A program made the position numbers and the translations under genes. DNA of 64,000 bases. It comes from GCA-002727615 sp964442655 (lineage in GTDB: Bacteria; Pseudomonadota; Alphaproteobacteria; TMED109). Positions within the stretch are counted from its first letter, which is position 1, and every line of letters begins with the position of its first letter. Below, one piece after another: positions 59,271 through 64,000 of the stretch. The stretch lies in contig CAYTZM010000003.1 of assembly GCA_964442655.1 (NCBI GenBank), positions 62,001-126,000 of the forward strand, given 5' to 3'. A model generated the notes under the pieces. That model saw only the letters and a list, made by a program, of their open reading frames with translations. It did not search any database and was not told the DNA's origin.

Positions 59271-60007
59271 AAATTAATAAAATACGTCTTGATGAATTAG
59301 TAATGCAAAAAGGCTTTGCAAATTCAAAATCTATAGCTCAGTCATTAATTATGGCTGGCAAAATCTATCTTAATGAAAGTAAGTTATCTAAACCTGGTTA
59401 TTCACTTCCTTTAGATTCAGAAATAATTTATAAAGGTCCTTTACATCCATGGGTTTCAAGAGGAGGAATAAAATTAGATTATGCTATTAAGAAATTTAAC
59501 ATATTAGTGAAAGATAAAATTGCATTGGATTTAGGAGCTTCTACAGGTGGGTTTAGTAATGTTTTATTAGATAGAGGAGCAAAAAAAATTTATGCTGTGG
59601 ATGTAGGTTATGGACAGTTTCATGAAAAATTAAAGAATAACAAAAAGATAGTTTTGAAAGAAAGGACAAATGCTCGTTATTTATCTCGCGCAGATGTGCC
59701 TGATGATATTGATATACTAGTGTGTGATGTCAGTTTTATAAGTATAAAAAAAATTCTTTTAGAACCAATAAAATTATTAGCTAAAGGAGCAATATTAGTT
59801 TGTCTTATTAAGCCTCAATTTGAAGTTGGAAAGAAATATGTAACAAAAGGAGGGGTTGTAAAGGATGAAATAATTAGAAAGAATTGTTGTGAAGATATTA
59901 AAAGTTGGTTTGAGAAGGAAATTGGGTTTAGAGTAAAAAATATAATAAAAAGCCCTATAACTGGTCCAAAAGGAAATATAGAATATCTTATAGAAGTTAA
60001 TGTGTAA
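59267..60007 (+). CDS. tlyA: TlyA-type rRNA 2'-O-methyltransferase
   Basis: SAM-dependent methyltransferase of 246 residues: N-terminal S4 RNA-binding domain (about 5-65; RLDELVMQKGFANSKSIAQSL) and FtsJ-like domain with ALDLGASTGGFSNVLLDRGA (SAM loop) and CDVSFISIKKIL. TlyA proteins methylate 16S and/or 23S rRNA cytidines. It overlaps ispA by 4 bases. In many Alphaproteobacteria dxs stands between ispA and this gene; here it does not. Confidence 0.92.
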   Translation: MKINKIRLDELVMQKGFANSKSIAQSLIMAGKIYLNESKLSKPGYSLPLDSEIIYKGPLHPWVSRGGIKLDYAIKKFNILVKDKIALDLGASTGGFSNVLLDRGAKKIYAVDVGYGQFHEKLKNNKKIVLKERTNARYLSRADVPDDIDILVCDVSFISIKKILLEPIKLLAKGAILVCLIKPQFEVGKKYVTKGGVVKDEIIRKNCCEDIKSWFEKEIGFRVKNIIKSPITGPKGNIEYLIEVNV

Positions 60008-60595
60008 TTATTTTCTTGCCATAGTATGATATTCTTTATTTGGTCTCATATCCGTCCCAATAGCAATTCTATTTGACATGTTAAAAAAGCTAGCTACCTC
60101 AACTATTTCTAAAATCTCTTCATCTACAAAATTCGAATCCCTTAATTTTTGTCTATCTTCATTGTCAACTTTATCAGGAAACTCAGTGAGTTTGGCAGCA
60201 AAGTCTAACATTAACTTATGTTTATTAGAAATACTTGCTGATCTGTAATTGATTGATAATTCATCTCCTAAAATTGGGTTTTTTGATAATTGTCTAACTG
60301 CTGCTCCATGAGCAACAGTACAATAAAAACATTTATTAGAGCTTGAAACCACAACAGCTATCATTTCTCTTTCTAATTTTGAGAGTTTGCCATCTGCTAA
60401 CATTAATCTATTATAGAAATTAACAAAGGTTTTCAATCTATCAGGGTCAGATGCATTTGCAATAATAACGTTAGGAATAATTCCTAGTTTTTCCTTACAA
60501 ACTTCCATATATCTTTTCATTTCTTTATCTAATAATTCGAATCTAGGCTTTATATCTAAATCCCATATATAATCTGTAGAATTTTCTTTTTTCAT
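60008..60595 (-). CDS. AhpD/CMD-family peroxidase-related protein
   Basis: Carboxymuconolactone-decarboxylase-like all-helical protein of 195 residues. It carries the redox motif C-x-x-C-x3-H (Cys89, Cys92, His96) in CFYCTVAHGAAV, as in AhpD alkylhydroperoxide reductases, and matches the peroxidase-related subfamily. Substrate and electron donor unknown. It overlaps aroC by 1 base and abuts tlyA convergently with no gap. Confidence 0.88.
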   Translation of the reverse strand: MKKENSTDYIWDLDIKPRFELLDKEMKRYMEVCKEKLGIIPNVIIANASDPDRLKTFVNFYNRLMLADGKLSKLEREMIAVVVSSSNKCFYCTVAHGAAVRQLSKNPILGDELSINYRSASISNKHKLMLDFAAKLTEFPDKVDNEDRQKLRDSNFVDEEILEIVEVASFFNMSNRIAIGTDMRPNKEYHTMARK

Positions 60596-61689
60596 TATTT
60601 AAGTTTCCTCGAAATTGCGATATGTTGGAGAGCATGATCAGCTATTACTATGGCTATCATGGCTTCTCCTACCGGGACGGCTCTAATTCCGACACAAGGA
60701 TCATGCCTTCCTTTAGTAACAATTTCAGTTTCTTTATTATTTTTATCAATTGTTTTTATAGGCTTTAGTATTGAGCTAGTTGGTTTTACTACGAAACGAC
60801 TAATAATATTTTGACCGCTAGATATTCCTCCTAAAATTCCACCGGCATGATTAGATAAAAATTTTACTTTTCCAGATTTTCCTATTCTCATTTCATCTGC
60901 ATTAGTTTCACCGGTAAGGTTTACGACATCAAAACCATCTCCTATTTCAACACCTTTTACGGCATTTATACTCATTAATGCACTTGCTATGTTAGCGTCT
61001 AATTTTTGATAAATAGGTTCACCAAGTCCGACAGGAACATTGTGAGCAATTATTTCAATAATAGCTCCACACGATAGACCTTTTTTTCTCACATTAGTTA
61101 AATAATTTTTCCATATTTCTACTGTTTTCGAATCGGGACAAAAAAATTCATTTTGGTTTATAGTTTTTTCTTTCCAATTATTTCTATTGATTTTATGTGG
61201 TCCAATTTGAATTACAGCACCTGTAATTTTTAATTTTTTCCCTACTACATGTTCTATAATTTTTTTTGCTATTGCACCAGCGGCAACTCGCATGGCAGTC
61301 TCTCTAGCGGAGGACCTTCCTCCACCTCGGTAATCCCTAATGCCATATTTTTCTTGATAAGTGTAATCCGCATGTGCAGGTCTATATATATCTTTAATTT
61401 TTTTATAATCTTTTGATCTATGATCTTGATTCATAATACTTAATGCAATTGGAGAACCTGTACTTATTCCTTCAAATACTCCAGAATTTATTTTAACAAT
61501 ATCTTTTTCTCTTCTTTGGCTAACAAACTTAGACTTTCCTGGTTTTCTTTTATCTAAATCTTTTTGAATTATCTCTTTACTTATTTTTATTCCAGCAGGA
61601 ACACCATCTATAATACAACCTATTTCAGGACCATGACTTTCCCCATATGTTGTGTATTTTAAAATATTTCCAAATGAGTTACTTGCCAT
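60595..61689 (-). CDS. aroC: Chorismate synthase
   Basis: Last shikimate-pathway step, making chorismate from EPSP with reduced FMN. It is 364 residues: [30 protein letters not shown] start (TTYGESHGP), [15 protein letters not shown], the active-site [26 protein letters not shown], and [13 protein letters not shown]. It directly follows fabI. aroQ is at 6 kb. Confidence 0.96.
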   Translation of the reverse strand: MASNSFGNILKYTTYGESHGPEIGCIIDGVPAGIKISKEIIQKDLDKRKPGKSKFVSQRREKDIVKINSGVFEGISTGSPIALSIMNQDHRSKDYKKIKDIYRPAHADYTYQEKYGIRDYRGGGRSSARETAMRVAAGAIAKKIIEHVVGKKLKITGAVIQIGPHKINRNNWKEKTINQNEFFCPDSKTVEIWKNYLTNVRKKGLSCGAIIEIIAHNVPVGLGEPIYQKLDANIASALMSINAVKGVEIGDGFDVVNLTGETNADEMRIGKSGKVKFLSNHAGGILGGISSGQNIISRFVVKPTSSILKPIKTIDKNNKETEIVTKGRHDPCVGIRAVPVGEAMIAIVIADHALQHIAISRKLK

Positions 61690-62529
61690 TTATACCACCG
61701 ATATATCTGGTGCCGTTGGAGATTTCATTCCAACTACATGGTACCCTGAATCTACATGTAGAACTTCACCTGTAGTACCAGATCCTAAATTAGATAACAA
61801 AAATAAACCTGCCCCTCCAACATCATTTAAATTAATATTTCTTTTGAGAGGTGAATTATATTCATTCCATTTTAATATATATCTAAAATCTCCTATGCCT
61901 GAAGAAGCTAAAGTCCTCATTGGTCCAGCTGAAATTGCATTTACTCTTATATTATTTTCTCCTAAATCAGCAGCTAGATATTTAACACTTGCTTCTAAGG
62001 CTGCTTTTGCAACTCCCATAACATTATAATGAGGTATAACTTTTTCTGCCCCATAATATGATAAAGTTAACATGCTGCCATCTTTGCTCATTATTTTTGA
62101 AGCATAATTAGCAACACAAGTAAAAGAATAACATGATATTTCCATGCTCTTTAGAAAGTTTTCTCGTGAAGTTTCTATATATTTTCCTTTTAATTCTTCT
62201 TTATCTGAATAAGCAATAGCATGAACTAAAAAATCTATTTTCCCGTATTCTTTATTAATATTACCAAAAGTGCTTTTTATAGATTTTTCATCTGAAACAT
62301 CACATTCATATATTTTAGGAGATTTTATTGATTCTGCTAGAGGTTTTACTCGTTTTTCAAGTGTTTCCCCTTGATAAGTAAGAATAACATTTGCTCCATT
62401 ATCTGCTAAGGATTTAGTAATTCCCCATGCTAAAGATCTTTCATTGGCAACACCCATGACTACACCAATTTTATCTTTCATAATATTAGTATCTTTAATA
62501 CTATTTATTTCAGAATCATTATTTTGCAT
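61690..62529 (-). CDS. fabI: Enoyl-ACP reductase (FabI)
   Basis: NADH-dependent reductase for the last step of each fatty-acid elongation cycle; the triclosan target. It is 279 residues with the FabI-type cofactor loop GVANERSLAWGI and the catalytic Tyr-x6-Lys in HYNVMGVAKAAL. The first ATG is favoured by AGGAAA 5-9 nt upstream, adding about 16 residues before the usual family start; the ATG at residue 17 is an alternative but has no clear ribosome site. It is divergent from pdxH, a classic alphaproteobacterial arrangement. Confidence 0.95.
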   Translation of the reverse strand: MQNNDSEINSIKDTNIMKDKIGVVMGVANERSLAWGITKSLADNGANVILTYQGETLEKRVKPLAESIKSPKIYECDVSDEKSIKSTFGNINKEYGKIDFLVHAIAYSDKEELKGKYIETSRENFLKSMEISCYSFTCVANYASKIMSKDGSMLTLSYYGAEKVIPHYNVMGVAKAALEASVKYLAADLGENNIRVNAISAGPMRTLASSGIGDFRYILKWNEYNSPLKRNINLNDVGGAGLFLLSNLGSGTTGEVLHVDSGYHVVGMKSPTAPDISVV

Positions 62530-62635
62530 GTGTTTTCCTATACAATGTGAGTAAAATTTGTAATAAAAATTTAATTTATATTATAGAATTACGAAATATG
62601 TTCTATATAATAATTACAAATATATAAGGATTGTG

Positions 62636-63238
62636 ATGAAAAGTGAAGAGTTTATAGAGTTTTTTGATCCAATAGAATTATTTTCTAATTGGATTGCAGA
62701 TGCTAAAAAACATGAAGAAAAGAATTATAATGCTTTTTGTCTAGCAACTTCTGATGTAATGGGTGTGCCATCAGCTAGAATGATTTTACTTAAAAGCTTT
62801 GATGAACGTGGATTTATATTTTTTACTAATTTAAATAGTAAGAAGGCGAAAGAGTTTGATAAAAATGTTAAAGTCGCTTTATGTTTTTATTGGAAATCTT
62901 TAAATAAGCAGGTTCGGATTGATGGGACTATAATGGATTTGCCCTTAAAAGAATCAGATGAATATTTTTCGAATAGACCTAGAGATAGTCAAATAGGGTC
63001 TTGGGCTAGTGATCAATCTAATTATATAGATGGAGGGTATAAAAACTTAATAAAAAAATTTGCTTTTTATAAAAATAAGTTTAAAGGAAACAAAATATCT
63101 AGACCTAAACATTGGGCAGGAAAAATAGTAGTACCAGAAAAAATAGAGTTTTGGTCTGAAAGAAAAAACAGACTACATGAAAGAGTGTTGTTTAGTGCCT
63201 ATAATGATGAATGGAAGAAAGAATATTTATATCCATAA
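62636..63238 (+). CDS. pdxH: Pyridoxine/pyridoxamine 5'-phosphate oxidase
   Basis: FMN enzyme forming pyridoxal 5-phosphate, the cofactor of the aminotransferase and SerC encoded in this window. I start at ATG 62636 (200 residues) with AAGGA 5 nt upstream, rather than the GTG just before. Motifs: MGVPSARMILLKSFDERGFIFFTN, VRIDGTI, RPRDSQIGSWASDQS, and the terminal RLHER...YP. Confidence 0.94.
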   Translation: MKSEEFIEFFDPIELFSNWIADAKKHEEKNYNAFCLATSDVMGVPSARMILLKSFDERGFIFFTNLNSKKAKEFDKNVKVALCFYWKSLNKQVRIDGTIMDLPLKESDEYFSNRPRDSQIGSWASDQSNYIDGGYKNLIKKFAFYKNKFKGNKISRPKHWAGKIVVPEKIEFWSERKNRLHERVLFSAYNDEWKKEYLYP

Positions 63239-63243
63239 AAAGG

Positions 63244-63702
63244 TTAAGCAGGATATAACACACCAAGAGTTTCTGCTACGCATGCTGGTCTTTCTTGGTC
63301 TTCAATTTCTATAGTTAATTCATTTTTAATTTTATAACCTCCGCCTTTTGTAGGATTAACTTCTAATAATTTGAAAGATCCTCTTAAGTTTGAACCAGCT
63401 TTTACAGGAGATAAAAATCTTACTTTATCAACGCCATAGTTTAAAGAATGAGCAATATTTTTTACTTCGTATGTGTTATAGCTCATCCATGGTGTTAAAG
63501 AAAGAGTTAGAAAACCATGTGCAATTGTAGAACCAAAAGGTCCTTCTTGGGCTTTTTTTTCATCAACATGTATCCATTGGAAATCTTGAGTAGAATTAGC
63601 AAATTCATTAATTTTTTCTTGTGTAACTTTAACCCAAGGACTTTTTCCGGTTATTTTTCCAATATATGTTGATAATTCATCTATAGAGTTTAACGTTAGC
63701 AT
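63244..63702 (-). CDS. MaoC-family (R)-specific enoyl-CoA hydratase-like protein
   Basis: Hot-dog-fold hydratase of 152 residues. The motif WIHVDEKKAQEGPFGSTIAHGFLTLSL contains the conserved Asp/His dyad region of MaoC dehydratases. The substrate is probably an acyl-CoA or acyl-ACP, but is not shown by sequence. GGAG precedes the ATG. It converges on pdxH (5 bp) and is divergent from msrB. Confidence 0.9.
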   Translation of the reverse strand: MLTLNSIDELSTYIGKITGKSPWVKVTQEKINEFANSTQDFQWIHVDEKKAQEGPFGSTIAHGFLTLSLTPWMSYNTYEVKNIAHSLNYGVDKVRFLSPVKAGSNLRGSFKLLEVNPTKGGGYKIKNELTIEIEDQERPACVAETLGVLYPA

Positions 63703-63796
63703 TTAATTCTCCATATATATTTATATTAAGGTTTTTTAATATACTATATAATAAGGTAAAACTTTATTCTATGAATTTTTATATAGAGGGTAATAA

Positions 63797-64000
63797 ATGT
63801 CTAAAAGAAATAAATTAACTAAGGAACAATTCTCTGTAGCGATAGAAGGTGACACTGAAGGACCTTTTACTGGAATCTATAATGCAGAAAAAAGGAAGGG
63901 AAATTATATTTGTGTAGTATGTGATAGCAAATTGTTTAGTTCATCAACTAAATACGATAGCGGAACTGGTTGGCCTGCTTTTTACGCTCCTTATAATGAG
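63797..64000 (+). CDS. msrB: Peptide-methionine (R)-S-oxide reductase, 5' part
   Basis: The first 68 codons of MsrB, which repairs methionine-R-sulfoxide; the gene runs off the window end. Seen: KLTKEQFSVAIEGDTEGPFTG, the first zinc pair C-V-V-C, LFSSSTKYDSGTGWPAFY. The catalytic Cys and second zinc pair lie beyond base 64000. AGAGGG 6 nt before the ATG supports the start. Confidence 0.92.
   Translation, partial: MSKRNKLTKEQFSVAIEGDTEGPFTGIYNAEKRKGNYICVVCDSKLFSSSTKYDSGTGWPAFYAPYNE

Overview
The window is 64 kb of very AT-rich, tightly packed chromosomal DNA (G+C looks near 30%, estimated by eye). The gene content points to a streamlined, free-living alphaproteobacterium. Class-typical markers are the accB-accC-aat-DUF2155-NDUFA12 cluster (NDUFA12 is an accessory subunit of mitochondrial-type complex I), serC-serA-hisZ-purA, rluD-rpoH, yebC-ruvCAB-ybgC-tolQRAB-pal-cpoB-tilS-ftsH-folP-glmM, tkt-gap-pgk-fba, and a divergent fabI/pdxH pair. 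I cannot place it below class from sequence alone. I see no tRNA or rRNA gene, phage, insertion sequence, integrase, CRISPR array or recognisable defence island. This is core genome, not an accessory island.

Layout. 0-6 kb: an atypical SDR protein, rnd and aspS (divergent), a medium-chain reductase, and a fused thiS-thiG. 6-12 kb: aroQ-accB-accC-aat facing a reverse-strand set of DUF2155 protein, small conserved protein, NDUFA12, DsbA-like oxidoreductase and BepA-like M48 protease. 12-20 kb: aminotransferase, rne with the only long gene-free leader, the amidase amiC, an HSL-type esterase, a JAMM peptidase, a small membrane protein, rluD and rpoH. 20.5-42.8 kb: an uninterrupted 22-kb reverse-strand block of purA, hisZ, serA, serC, thiD, glmM, folP, ftsH, tilS, the Tol-Pal envelope machine, ybgC, ruvBAC, yebC, a YmdB-type phosphoesterase, 5-formyl-THF cyclo-ligase, a 6S RNA gene, zapA and a coiled-coil protein. 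43-52.6 kb: a forward block of Calvin/glycolysis genes (tkt, gap, pgk, class I fba), thiE, efp, suhB-like phosphatase and a MotA/ExbB-like plus MotB/OmpA-like pair. 52.6-64 kb: DAO-family oxidoreductase, an RND efflux permease and adaptor, xseB-ispA-tlyA, a CMD-family protein, aroC, fabI, pdxH, a MaoC hydratase and the 5' part of msrB.

Functional themes. Envelope upkeep is prominent: Tol-Pal, CpoB, AmiC, GlmM, FtsH, BepA-like protease, DsbA-like protein, RND pump and the orphan MotA/MotB-like pair. Thiamine genes (thiSG fusion, thiD, thiE) are scattered. Serine, shikimate, folate, fatty acid and isoprenoid steps are also present.

Most worth a second look: the MotA/MotB-like pair as a possible uncharacterised proton-driven envelope motor; the ThiS-ThiG fusion, whose sulfur-carrier GGG terminus is internal, with a JAMM peptidase gene in the same window; the 6S RNA with a reconstructable closing stem; a possible upstream reading frame overlapping the rne start; and nine convergent gene junctions with only 0-22 bp between stop codons. 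I found no convincing wholly new multi-gene system. The MotA/MotB-like pair is the nearest candidate.
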